Shown piece after piece: positions 9,531-18,492 of a stretch of DNA of 64,000 nucleotides. The stretch's first letter is position 1; every line of letters begins with the position of its first letter. Source of the DNA: UBA2185 sp964564625 (GTDB taxonomy: Bacteria > Desulfobacterota > Syntrophia > Syntrophales > UBA2185); the NCBI GenBank assembly GCA_964564625.1, contig CAZMBE010000016.1, forward strand, positions 1 to 64,000, in the 5' to 3' direction. The translations under genes and the position numbers were made by a program. The notes below the pieces were generated by a model, which ran no database searches, was not told the DNA's origin, and saw only the letters and a program-made list of their open reading frames with translations.

Positions 9531-9563
9531 CTTTAACATTGCCTCATAATTCAAACCTTTTTA
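9531..9563. repeat. 33-base repeat, copy 1
   Basis: It matches 10508-10540 with only two differences, one in each of CTTTA(a/c)CATTG(c/a)CTC; the rest is identical, ending ATTCAAACCTTTTTA. It lies about 70 bases upstream of the divergent small membrane protein gene. Confidence 0.7.
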
Positions 9564-9702
9564 AATGCGTATCCATTTCCAAATTCCTGTTGAGGGATAA
9601 TATGATCACACCTATTGAGAAATGATTTCATTTTACCCCCTGCAAGGGCGTCCAATGGTAAGCTCCATTTACCGGTCGTGAATAGTAGGGGAATGGAAGT
9701 GA

Positions 9703-9742
9703 AAAAAAGGCGTTCCGCCATTGAGGACGAAACGCCTTTTTT
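9703..9742. terminator. Terminator, symmetrical hairpin
   Basis: A perfect 12-base inverted repeat, AAAAAAGGCGTT / AACGCCTTTTTT, with a 16-base loop. The A/T flanks give a T-run on either strand. It probably ends the lipoprotein transcript coming from 9776 on the minus strand. Confidence 0.85.
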
Positions 9743-9775
9743 AATAACTGATAAAAAATTAATATCCTATTTCGT

Positions 9776-10348
9776 TTATTTCTTCGCGGGAGCAGTGTCT
9801 ATTGCTTTGAACGTGGCATCCCACTTGTCGATAAGAGCTTTCAGCTCACCTGCTTTCGCCTTGGCGCCCGCAGGATCAGTAGCAATCATGCCGCTGGTTG
9901 CTTTCAAGCCTTCCTCAAAGGCTTTGCTATCGGCGACCCATTCGTCATTCTTCTCCTTCATCTTTTTCTCAATACTCTTGACGGTGGCTTCAAGGGTCTT
10001 CCAGCCTTCTCCCAGAGCGGCTACAGAAGCAGTTGCCTCATCGGCCATAGCCTTTTTCCCTGCTGCGGCAGCGACGACAGCCTTCTCAAAGGCGGCCTTG
10101 GCACTAACATAGCCCTTCTTGGCTTCTTCGTATTTCTTCCCGCTCATCTGAGCTTCTGAGGCAGCCCAGAGATTTTTGGCAGCATCGAAATCGGCGGTCG
10201 CATACTTTTCAGCGCCTGCGGCAACAGCGGCATCCATTGCGACCTTGGCAGCCGTCTTCTCAGCCTCGGGTGGTTGCGCACAGCCGACGAACATAAGGGC
10301 CAGCGCAAAAATCATCATCAACGAAACAGCATACTTGAAATACTTCAT
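9776..10348 (-). CDS. Ala/Lys-rich lipoprotein, DUF4398-like
   Basis: A 190-residue protein with a lipoprotein signal (lipobox FVGC at about residue 23). The mature part is almost entirely helical and rich in Ala, Lys and Glu, with repeated A-A-K-x-x-W/Y patterns (AAKNLWAASEAQ, AKKGYVSAKAAF), as in periplasmic coiled-coil or DUF4398-type proteins. GGAGGAG precedes the ATG, and a strong terminator follows the stop. It is probably an abundant envelope lipoprotein; function is not known. Confidence 0.75.
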   Translation of the reverse strand: MKYFKYAVSLMMIFALALMFVGCAQPPEAEKTAAKVAMDAAVAAGAEKYATADFDAAKNLWAASEAQMSGKKYEEAKKGYVSAKAAFEKAVVAAAAGKKAMADEATASVAALGEGWKTLEATVKSIEKKMKEKNDEWVADSKAFEEGLKATSGMIATDPAGAKAKAGELKALIDKWDATFKAIDTAPAKK

Positions 10349-10507
10349 ACCTTTACTCCTCCTCTTAAAGTGATTGCATGGCTCATGACCAAAAGTGGTT
10401 TTTTTCTATACCTTTTTTAGAGGTTGTCAAGGTTTTTTTAATTAGAAATTGAAGAACAGAGGCTTTATGATGACCGGTCAGGCTTAAGCCGGTTCTTTTT
10501 CATATCA

Positions 10508-10540
10508 CTTTACCATTGACTCATAATTCAAACCTTTTTA
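10508..10540. repeat. 33-base repeat, copy 2
   Basis: The second copy of the element at 9531-9563, in the same orientation. It sits about 40 bases upstream of the GTG start of the flavodoxin-ferredoxin gene, where a promoter or operator would be expected. Confidence 0.7.
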
Positions 10541-10581
10541 GAATACGCAATAATTTATTTATTATTTTTCAGGGGTTATTC

Positions 10582-11436
10582 GTGAAAACTGTTCTCTTTT
10601 TTTACACCGGTACAGGTAATTCCCTCTGGACTGCCCGCACCTTGGCGGACGAACTTGGCAATGCCGAGCTAATCCCCCTCGTGCGCGTCACCGGTGACCA
10701 TGTACGGGTCCATGGTGACGCAGTCGGCGTCATATTCCCTGTCCACATATGGGGTCTGCCACAGAGGGTTATTGACTTTGTAAATGTATTACCCATAGAT
10801 ACATCCACATACTACTTTGCCTTTGCGGTGAATGCCGGCCAAGTTGCCGCGACATTACTGCAAATGGAAGCCCTCATGAAATCGAGGGGTTTATTCCTTT
10901 CAGCCGGATTTGACATTTGCATGCCCTCCAACTATATACCCTGGGGCGGGCCGGGGCCGGAAGAGAAATGTGTGAGGAGGATACGCGATGCGAGGGAAAA
11001 GATTAGAAGAACCTCTGCGATTATTGCCAACAGGGAACGGCGTCCCGTTGAGAAAGGTCCCCTATGGCAGAATATTCTGTTCTCCTGGTTGTATAAACTT
11101 TCTTTCCCGTATATTCCTGCAATGGACAAGAAGTTTTGGGTTGATGATAAATGCAACTCATGCGCAATCTGTGAAAAAATATGCCCGAGCAGAAACATTA
11201 CCATGCATGCAGGCAAACCCGCATGGCTTAATCACTGTGAACAATGCCTTGCGTGTATTCAATGGTGCCCGAAAGAAGCGATTCAATACGGCAAGAAAAC
11301 ACCTCGGTATGAGAGATATCATCACCCGGAAGTAACCCTCGAAGATGTTCTCTCCATATCCCGGAAAGCCTCACAGAGTAAGGGCGAAGACAACTATTCG
11401 TTGCATTCTGCAAGAAATGGAGGGAAAGAATCCTAA
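10582..11436 (+). CDS. EFR1-type flavodoxin-ferredoxin protein
   Basis: A 284-residue fusion of an N-terminal flavodoxin-like FMN domain (phosphate loop YTGTGNSLWTA, residues 8-18) and a C-terminal pair of [4Fe-4S] motifs (CNSCAICEKIC and CEQCLACIQWC, near residues 194-230). Such proteins probably pass electrons between ferredoxin and FMN; the partner is unknown. The GTG at 10582 is chosen because AGGGG lies about 7 bases upstream and the flavodoxin strand begins there. The next gene follows after about 50 bases on the same strand, so the two may be co-transcribed with the carbamate kinase gene. Confidence 0.82.
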   Translation: MKTVLFFYTGTGNSLWTARTLADELGNAELIPLVRVTGDHVRVHGDAVGVIFPVHIWGLPQRVIDFVNVLPIDTSTYYFAFAVNAGQVAATLLQMEALMKSRGLFLSAGFDICMPSNYIPWGGPGPEEKCVRRIRDAREKIRRTSAIIANRERRPVEKGPLWQNILFSWLYKLSFPYIPAMDKKFWVDDKCNSCAICEKICPSRNITMHAGKPAWLNHCEQCLACIQWCPKEAIQYGKKTPRYERYHHPEVTLEDVLSISRKASQSKGEDNYSLHSARNGGKES

Positions 11437-11490
11437 CTGTCATTCTTGCTATCGGGATTGCCGTGATCAACGAGTGGAAAAGAGGTAACT

Positions 11491-12846
11491 ATGGTGGAAA
11501 AGGTAATAATCATGGGGGCTGCGGGACGGGATTTTCACAATTTCAACGTCTACTTCAAGGATAACCCTCGCTACAACGTTATTTCGTTCACCGCCGCGCA
11601 AATTCCGGACATAGAGGGGCGCGTATATCCGCCTGAGCTTGCGGGAAAAGCTTACCCGGACGGCATTCCCATCTATCCGGAAAATCAGCTTGCCGAACTC
11701 ATCAGGAACGACAAGGTGGACCTGGTTGCCTTTTCCTACAGTGACGTGCCGCATGTGGAAGTCATGCACAAGGCCTCCCTTGTCATGGCAGAGGGTGCGG
11801 ACTTTATCCTCATCGGGGCTACATACACCATGCTCAGGTCAAAAAAACCCGTGGTGGCAGTATGTGCCGTAAGAACAGGTTCCGGGAAATCCCAAACGAC
11901 CCGTAAAGTGTGCGAGATCATCCGGCGCCTTGATAAAAAAGTGGTTGTTGTCCGCCATCCCATGCCTTACGGTGATCTGAAAGCGCAGGTTATGCAGCGT
12001 TATTCATCTTACGAAGACTTTGAACGCCATAACTGCACTCTGGAAGAAAGGGAAGAATATGAGCCTCTCGTCGAGCAGGGTATTATCGTGTATGCGGGAA
12101 TCGATTATGGGCATATCCTGGAAGCGGCGCAGCAGGAAGCCGATCTAATTGTGTGGGACGGGGGAAACAACGATACCCCTTTTTACTACCCTGATGTCCA
12201 TATTGTGCTTTTTGACCCGCACCGTCCTGGGCATGAGCGTACCTATTACCCTGGTGAAACGAATATGCTCATGGCGGATATCGCCATCATCAACAAAGTA
12301 GATACGGCATTACCCGCACATGTGGAGCAAGTCCGGCGGAACATAGCGCACCATGCTCCCAGGGCCGCAATAGTCCTCGCAGAATCTCCCGTCCTCGTGA
12401 ACCAGCCAGAACTCATTCAGGGGGCCCGGGTATTAGCAGTGGAAGACGGCCCCACCCTGACACATGGGGAGATGTCATATGGAGCCGGATTCATTGCCGC
12501 CAGCCAATACGGTGCGGCGAAGATAGTTGATCCCAGGCCTTATGCGGCCGGGACGATTGCGGAAGCCTATCACCTGTATCCCCATATCGGCCCTGTGCTC
12601 CCTGCCATGGGTTACAGTGTTGAGCAAATCCACGATCTGGAGCGAACGATAAACAGAACAGATTGTGATCTCGTCATTTTCGCCACGCCCATCCAGTTGA
12701 CCCGCATTCTTTCCCTCAATAAGCCTGCGATTCGCGTGCGCTATGAATATAAGGATCATGGAAAGCCTCTTTTGGAGGAATGTCTTTGGGAGCGGTTACA
12801 GACCCTGATCGGCTTCAGGCAAGGCGAGAGGGGTAGTTTCTTATAA
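11491..12846 (+). CDS. Cyclic 2,3-diphosphoglycerate synthetase-like P-loop GTPase
   Basis: A 451-residue protein of the family named after archaeal cyclic 2,3-diphosphoglycerate synthetase. It has an N-terminal Rossmann-like part (VIIMGAAGRDFHNFNVYF), a Walker A loop (AVRTGSGKSQTTR, near residues 127-139), and a G-domain-like NKVD (IAIINKVD). AGAGGTAACT before the ATG is a good ribosome site. Bacterial members often lie beside carbamate kinase, as here (29-base gap). The true substrate in bacteria is not established; a metal- or nucleotide-handling GTPase is equally possible. Confidence 0.75.
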   Translation: MVEKVIIMGAAGRDFHNFNVYFKDNPRYNVISFTAAQIPDIEGRVYPPELAGKAYPDGIPIYPENQLAELIRNDKVDLVAFSYSDVPHVEVMHKASLVMAEGADFILIGATYTMLRSKKPVVAVCAVRTGSGKSQTTRKVCEIIRRLDKKVVVVRHPMPYGDLKAQVMQRYSSYEDFERHNCTLEEREEYEPLVEQGIIVYAGIDYGHILEAAQQEADLIVWDGGNNDTPFYYPDVHIVLFDPHRPGHERTYYPGETNMLMADIAIINKVDTALPAHVEQVRRNIAHHAPRAAIVLAESPVLVNQPELIQGARVLAVEDGPTLTHGEMSYGAGFIAASQYGAAKIVDPRPYAAGTIAEAYHLYPHIGPVLPAMGYSVEQIHDLERTINRTDCDLVIFATPIQLTRILSLNKPAIRVRYEYKDHGKPLLEECLWERLQTLIGFRQGERGSFL

Positions 12847-12874
12847 GCGGCCTTACAGTGAGACAGGAATAACA

Positions 12875-13813
12875 GTGAAACGCAAAACAAAGAAAGATAT
12901 TCTCCTGGTGGCTCTGGGCGGTAACGCCCTTATCAGAAAAGGCCAGGCGGGAACAGTGCCCGAGCAGTTCGAGAACCTGAAACTTCCCATCGGGCAGATT
13001 GCCCGGCTCTCCAGAGATTACCGTATCATCATTACCCACGGCAACGGCCCCCAGGTGGGTAATTTGCTCTTGCGGCAGGAATGCTGTAATGCGGTTCCCG
13101 CCCTGCCCCTGGAAATTCTGGTCGCCCAGACCCAGGGCGAGATCGGGTATATGATTGAATCAACCCTCGACAGCGAACTTATGGAGCTTGGGATCGATAC
13201 GGAAACGAACTTTGTGAGCCTCATCAGCTATGTAGTCGTGGATGAGAAGGACCCTGCGTTCCGGAACCCCACGAAACCCATAGGCCCTGTGTACAGTGCC
13301 GAGAGGGCGGCAGCCCTTCCCTTCCCCACCCGAAGCACGCCCAAAGGACACCGCCGGGTGGTTGCATCCCCGAAACCCGTTACTATCGTGGAAAAGCGCG
13401 AAATACAAAAACTCATAGAGATGGACTTTATCGTGATATGCTGTGGAGGGGGGGGTATCCCCGTGATCCGCGACGGGAGAATTTTTTGCGGCGTGGATGC
13501 GGTCATCGACAAAGACCTGGCCAGCGCCGTCCTCGCCAGGGAAGTCGGCGTCGACATGTTCCTGATAGCCACGGATGTTAAGGGCGCCGCCCTGCATTAC
13601 GGCAGTCCCGATGAGAAATTTCTCCGCACCGCAACAATGAAAGAAGCAGCACAATATCTTGAAGAGGGCCACTTTCCACCGGGTTCAATGGGACCCAAGA
13701 TCGAAGCCGTTATGCAATTCCTGAAGAGCGGCGGCAAAAGAGGGGTGATCACCTCAATTGAAACCATTGAAGAGGCTGTAGCAGGCCGTACCGGTACAGA
13801 AATCATCAGGTAA
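12875..13813 (+). CDS. arcC: Carbamate kinase
   Basis: A 312-residue amino-acid-kinase-fold enzyme that interconverts carbamoyl phosphate + ADP with ATP + carbamate. Signatures include ALGGNALI at the N-terminus, THGNGPQVGNL (about residues 53-63), CCGGGGIPV, and FPPGSMGPKIEA near the C-terminus. The start is a GTG with AGGA 8 bases upstream. It follows the GTPase-like gene closely. No arginine deiminase or ornithine carbamoyltransferase gene is seen here, so the carbamoyl phosphate source is open. Confidence 0.92.
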   Translation: MKRKTKKDILLVALGGNALIRKGQAGTVPEQFENLKLPIGQIARLSRDYRIIITHGNGPQVGNLLLRQECCNAVPALPLEILVAQTQGEIGYMIESTLDSELMELGIDTETNFVSLISYVVVDEKDPAFRNPTKPIGPVYSAERAAALPFPTRSTPKGHRRVVASPKPVTIVEKREIQKLIEMDFIVICCGGGGIPVIRDGRIFCGVDAVIDKDLASAVLAREVGVDMFLIATDVKGAALHYGSPDEKFLRTATMKEAAQYLEEGHFPPGSMGPKIEAVMQFLKSGGKRGVITSIETIEEAVAGRTGTEIIR

Positions 13814-14101
13814 CCAACGCACAAAAATGACTTTCTCTTCTGTTCAGAGGGAGGTACCATAACTGCGACGGATTATTGGATTGAGCAAAAGCATACCTTG
13901 ATGAAATCTTGTTTTTGGCCATTTCCTTCAGAATGAAATCTTTCCATTGGAAGTCATCATTTTTTATCCTGAAAACACGTTGTCTCTGGAAAGGGCTTTT
14001 CAATGATTTTTCATTTCCGTATGCTGTTGACATCACATTTTTCACTCTATAGTACAAGATTAGCAGAAGCTACAAAATGCCCTTGACTGACAGGGCTAAA
14101 A
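13814..14101. other. Intergenic stretch without a recognisable gene
   Basis: About 290 bases between the carbamate kinase stop and a terminator-like hairpin. Short open frames exist on both strands but none has a good ribosome site or recognisable content. A small RNA ending at the hairpin cannot be excluded. Confidence 0.4.
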
Positions 14102-14129
14102 ACACCCCCATGGGGCGTGTCCTTTTTTT
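14102..14129 (+). terminator. Terminator-like hairpin
   Basis: ACAC-CCCC pairs with GGGG-GTGT across one mismatch around a tight loop and is followed by CC and seven T. The nearest upstream gene on this strand is carbamate kinase, about 290 bases away. Confidence 0.65.
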
Positions 14130-14160
14130 CATTGCTTATGATAAGGGAACTTTGGGAACT

Positions 14161-14397
14161 ATGAAATATGCGTTCATTGCGTACCAATGGCTGACAAGGC
14201 TGCTGTGTGTCCTCCTCCTCATCCAATCATTTTCAGTTGCGGCATCTTGGACTCAGATGGCAGGCGGGAGGGCACAAAGTGTGGGGGATGTCTTTCTCCC
14301 TGACGGTGATAATGTGACGGTAGAGGTATGGGTCAAAAACCTTGAGGTGCCGTGGTCCCTTGTCTCCTTGAGTCATTTCGGAACTATACAAGATTAA
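14161..14397 (+). pseudogene. N-terminal fragment of a PQQ-dependent sugar dehydrogenase-like protein
   Basis: 78 residues with a signal-peptide-like start (CVLLLIQSFSVAAS), then sequence typical of the opening of the glucose/sorbosone dehydrogenase beta-propeller family (VWVKNLEVPWSL). The frame ends soon after at a TAA. The family is normally several hundred residues long, so this is a truncated remnant. The start codon lies 31 bases after the terminator-like hairpin. Confidence 0.55.
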
Positions 14398-14548
14398 GAA
14401 TGATAATTGTTACATAATCTGGTATCTTCGGAAAACAGACATTGAGCTATGGATTGGAAGGGTTTTCTTTCCTTAACAAACACAGACCATCAGGGGATCG
14501 CAACTCTATCGACCTATCAACCTAATACCCTAAAATAAGGAGGATATG

Positions 14549-15165
14549 ATGAAAACAATGCAGAGACGATATGTGAAATCTGCCGTTACAGTATTGTGGA
14601 GTGTCCTGTTCATCTTTTTATTCATGCAGGGCATCCTGTTCGCGCAATCCGTTGTTGATGAGTGGCAAGCCGTGAAAACGCCACCGCCACCAGAGCTGAA
14701 AGCGGTGACGATTGATCCAAGCACGACGGCTTTACTGTTACTCGATTTCAACAAGCAAACCTGTAACGTAACAACACGGCCCCGCTGCATCAGCTCCATA
14801 CCTGCCGTCGCGAACCTTCTGAAGAAAGTCCGTGATAATGGTGCGAAGGTTATCTATAGTCTTTCCGCTGGAGCAACAGTTGCAGATATTGCACAAGAAC
14901 TGATGCCTGCGGCATATGAACCGGTTGTGACATCAGGACCGGACAAGTTCCTTGGGACTGATTTGGAAAAGATTATTAAGGAAAAAGGCATAAAGACAGT
15001 CATCGTCACGGGGACTGCGGCACATGGCGCTGTTATCTACACGGCAAGCGGTGCTGCGTTGAGGGGAATTAAGGTTGTCGTTCCTGTAGATGGCATATCG
15101 GCGGATAACACTTACGCTGAACAATACACCGTATGGCATTTGATGAATGCCCCCCGGGTCTCAAA
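14549..15165 (+). CDS. Isochorismatase-family hydrolase, exported (3' end lost in gap)
   Basis: A partial gene with a signal-peptide-like N-terminus (LFIFLFMQGILFAQS) and the cysteine-hydrolase fold. The first catalytic Asp lies in LLLLDFNKQTC. Where a catalytic Cys is expected, the sequence reads VTGTAAHGAVIYTASGAAL, so the nucleophile appears absent, as in a known subset of the family. AAGGAGG precedes the ATG pair at 14546/14549; the second gives better spacing. The sequence runs into the 100-N gap. Confidence 0.7.
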
Positions 15166-15265
15166 NNNNNNNNNNNNNNNNNNNNNNNNNNNNNNNNNNN
15201 NNNNNNNNNNNNNNNNNNNNNNNNNNNNNNNNNNNNNNNNNNNNNNNNNNNNNNNNNNNNNNNNN
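15166..15265. other. Assembly gap (100 N)
   Basis: Exactly 100 undetermined bases, the conventional placeholder for a scaffold gap of unknown true size. It cuts the isochorismatase-like gene and the antiporter gene. Confidence 0.98.
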
Positions 15266-17088
15266 CGTTCCTCACCGCTGCCTATGTGTCTGTCGCCCTC
15301 ACTTTTTCAAGTACAATTATCATTGTGAAGCTCCTGTCCGACAAAAAAGAAATTGATTCTCTTCATGGTCAGATAGCTATCGGCTTTCTCATTGTTCAGG
15401 ACATAGCTGCAATTCTGGCTCTGGTTGGCTTGACCACCTTTGGATCATCCCTTGCTGAAGAAGGGTCTGCGTATGCCTCAGCGCTGATTACTGGCGCAAA
15501 AGGTTTGGGATTGTTGCTCATTGTCGCACTGCTGATGAAATATGTCATCCCATACCTGACCAAGCGCCTCGCTCATTCTTTGGAATTGTTGACTCTTTTC
15601 GCGATTGCGTGGGCGGTGTTTCTCGGCGCGGTGAGCGATCTGCTCGGATTCAGCAAAGAAGTAGGAGCTTTTCTCGCAGGAATTTCGCTGGCATCTACTG
15701 AATACCGTGACTCTATTGGGGCGCGCCTTACAAGCCTCAGGGATTTCCTTCTCCTGTTTTTCTTTATTGACCTTGGTGCGCGTTTGGATTGGTCCACGGT
15801 GGGCTCGCAGGTGGGTGCATCGGCTATTTTTTCTCTCTTTGTGCTTATCGGCAATCCATTGATTGTGTTAGTTATTATGGGACTTATGGGTTACCGACGC
15901 CGTACGAGTTTTCTCGCCGGGCTTGCGGTGGCTCAAATTAGCGAGTTTTCCCTTATCGTGGCGGCCCTGGGGTTGAGCATCGGACACATTACGAATGAAA
16001 CCATGGGTCTGATTACCCTTGTGGGGGTTCTGACAATTTTCATCTCCACATACATGATCCTGTATTCCGGTCAGCTTTACCATATTCTTTCCAGGCCTTT
16101 GAAGGTGTTTGAAATGCGCAATCCGTACAGGGAAAGTTCCATATGTACTCTCAAAGAAACAATATCAGTAGATGTGATTTTGGCTGGTTTGGGTAACTAT
16201 GGAAGCGGGCTTGCAGAATACCTTACACGGAGAGGTAAAACCGTATTAGGCGTCGATTTCGACCCCAGCACGCTAGACAAATGGCGGAAAAAAGGATTAT
16301 CCGTTTTATATGGAGATATGGCCGATCCCGATATTCATGAGCACCTGCCGTTGAACAAAGCGCGATGGGTGATCAGTACTGTCCGTTCAAAAGAAATTAA
16401 CCTGGCTCTTGCGCAAAACCTCAAAAAAGAGGCTTATAAAGGCAGACTGGCTCTCACAGCTACAAGCGAGGAAGAAGCCCGTGACTTCGAAAACGCAGGC
16501 GCTCACCTTATATTTCGTCCATTTGCCGATGCAACGGAACAGGCAGCCGATGCGTTAACCTATGTGATGGATTTTCTGCCGGAAAAAATCAATTGGCCAA
16601 TTTCGTTTCTTGAAGTGCGTATCAAGTCAGATGCGGCGATGGCGGGTCAGTCTATACGAGATAATCCGTTACGGTCGTTGACAGGCGTATCAATCCTTGC
16701 TGTCAGTCGGGGTGGACAGGTTCATTACGATCTGGAACCGGATTTCAGAATTTTTCCGGGTGACCGTCTGCTCATCATGGGGCCTCCGGGCGGATTGAAG
16801 GATGCCGAAGTGTTACTCAATGAAAGTGAAATTAAAAGGGATATGAAGGATACGGATCGATTTGAAATTGCGGAAGTCAGCGTTGCAAATGATTCGAAAC
16901 TATCAGGCCAAACAATCGCAGATCTCCGTTTTCGTCAAAAATATGGTGTTACTTTGATCGGAATCCGGCGAGATACACACCAAGTTACAAAAGTCAGCCC
17001 GACAGAGCAGCTGTTGGCCGGGGATTCCCTCATTATTATTGGGAAGACCGGAGCGGTCAAAAATTTGAAGAACCAGGAACCATTATAG
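15266..17088 (+). CDS. Kef-type cation/proton antiporter with RCK (TrkA) domains, N-terminus missing
   Basis: The visible 607 residues start inside the CPA2 sodium/hydrogen-exchanger domain (STIIIVKLLSDKKEIDSLHG; GFLIVQDIAAI) with about nine membrane segments. A TrkA-N/RCK nucleotide-binding domain (ILAGLGNYGSGLAEYL, then VDFDP) and two TrkA-C domains follow. The family exchanges K+ or Na+ for protons at the inner membrane under nucleotide control. The beginning lies in or before the gap. The universal stress protein gene follows on the same strand after about 100 bases. Confidence 0.85.
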
Positions 17089-17184
17089 TTGTCGATCAAG
17101 CGAAAAACGACGAAATCAATCCAGAGAAACTCACAGAACCAGGCGATTGCCCTGGTGTGAATAGAGTAATCCGAGAGGTACCAT

Positions 17185-18117
17185 ATGAAACGATTCAAAA
17201 ACATTCTCTTCATCAACGAACCAACAGTCGATCAGGCTTTGGCTGTATCACGTGTAGTCTCTTTGGCGGAAAACAACCAGGCAAGACTTGCAATCATTGA
17301 CGTAATCCCCACAGTTGCGGATGATTACCGGGCGGATGTAATAACTCACCACATGCAAGCCATGGAATCCTTGATCGAACCTTACCGGATTCGCATGAAA
17401 ATTCGACTCGATGTGCTGATGGGTACGGTTTTCCTTGAGGTAATTCGCGCCGTGCTGCGCAACAAGCATGATTTGGTAATCAAGGTTGCAGAAAACCCCG
17501 ATTTTCTGAAAAAGCTGTTCGGTAGCGACGATATGCATTTGCTGCGCAAATGCCCGTGCCCGGTGTGGCTTATGAAACCACCGGAAAAACCCAATTATCA
17601 ATGCATTCTGGCCGCGGTCGATTTCGATCCATTGAAACCCGAAGCCTCGGAGCAAGGCCTCAACATGAAGATTCTTGAACTGGCAAGTTCCCTTGCGCTA
17701 TCCGACTTTGCATCACTGCATCTGGTTCACGCATGGGAAGCCTTTGCCGAAGGAACCATGAGGGCAAGGGGCGACGGCAGAAACAATGGCATCGCCGCCT
17801 ACGTCGAACACGAGCGTATGCTCCACCAAAAAGGACTACACGGGCTGGGTGAGACGTTCCGTGAGCGGATAGGCAACGATACCTACAATTACCTTTCCCC
17901 TCAGTTCCACCTGCCCAAGGGAGCTCCGAAAAAGATGATAGCAGCATTGGCGATACAGTTGCAGGCGGACCTTGTTGTCATGGGAACAGTTGCCCGAACA
18001 GGAATTTCAGGGTTAATCATCGGTAATACAGCTGAGGCTATTCTCGATCAGCTATCATGTTCGGTGCTTGCCGTCAAACCCCCTGGATTTACAACACCGA
18101 TAAAGCTTGTCGAATAA
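17185..18117 (+). CDS. Universal stress protein, two tandem UspA domains
   Basis: 310 residues forming two UspA folds. The first (about 1-145) has a degenerate nucleotide site. The second (about 150-305) ends in the ATP-binding pattern GTVARTG-9x-GN/TAE seen in UspA and UspE. GAGAGGTACC precedes the ATG. The position just after the antiporter gene suggests a link to ion or envelope stress, but this is inference. Confidence 0.85.
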   Translation: MKRFKNILFINEPTVDQALAVSRVVSLAENNQARLAIIDVIPTVADDYRADVITHHMQAMESLIEPYRIRMKIRLDVLMGTVFLEVIRAVLRNKHDLVIKVAENPDFLKKLFGSDDMHLLRKCPCPVWLMKPPEKPNYQCILAAVDFDPLKPEASEQGLNMKILELASSLALSDFASLHLVHAWEAFAEGTMRARGDGRNNGIAAYVEHERMLHQKGLHGLGETFRERIGNDTYNYLSPQFHLPKGAPKKMIAALAIQLQADLVVMGTVARTGISGLIIGNTAEAILDQLSCSVLAVKPPGFTTPIKLVE

Positions 18118-18192
18118 CATACCTCATACAAAAACAAGAAAACCAGTCTGCTCCTTTTCGTCACATTCAGGTTTCAAGCAAGGAGATACAAT

Positions 18193-18492
18193 ATGGAGTA
18201 TGCAATCAATCCAATAGCTCCTGAAGCATACACTTTCACAAGAATAATGGCTTTATTGAATGCGGACGCTTTAAGAAGGTTGGGAAAAAGAACGGTCACA
18301 TATTTGACGCGGTATGGATGCAAAAAATGCTCTAACATCCTATTTGTTATGGATCTCTATGCGGATCTTTTCCTGAGCCCCCGTTCGACGGTGACCACGA
18401 AATCCTGGACATTGGTCAGGATGGAATGGGCCGTGAGGGAACCGCGGTCGGCAAGCTTGCTCACGGCAAACTCGGACATGTCGACGCTATAG
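18193..18492 (+). CDS. Doubtful small open frame
   Basis: A 99-residue frame with a good ribosome site (AAGGAGATACAAT before the ATG). The last 45 residues overlap the convergent TIGR00300 gene by 136 bases and read as shadow sequence (RS/TV-rich). The first 55 residues hold a CKKC pair. It may be a remnant cut by rearrangement rather than an intact gene. Confidence 0.25.
   Translation: MEYAINPIAPEAYTFTRIMALLNADALRRLGKRTVTYLTRYGCKKCSNILFVMDLYADLFLSPRSTVTTKSWTLVRMEWAVREPRSASLLTANSDMSTL

Noticed and set aside
13806..14057. 83-residue minus-strand open frame after carbamate kinase
   Set aside because: Overlaps the arcC end, has no ribosome site and no family resemblance.
14397..14415. Fur box before the isochorismatase-like gene
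   Set aside because: AATGATAATTGTTA matches only half of the consensus and lacks the second arm, unlike the clear boxes at 34932, 35488 and 35756.
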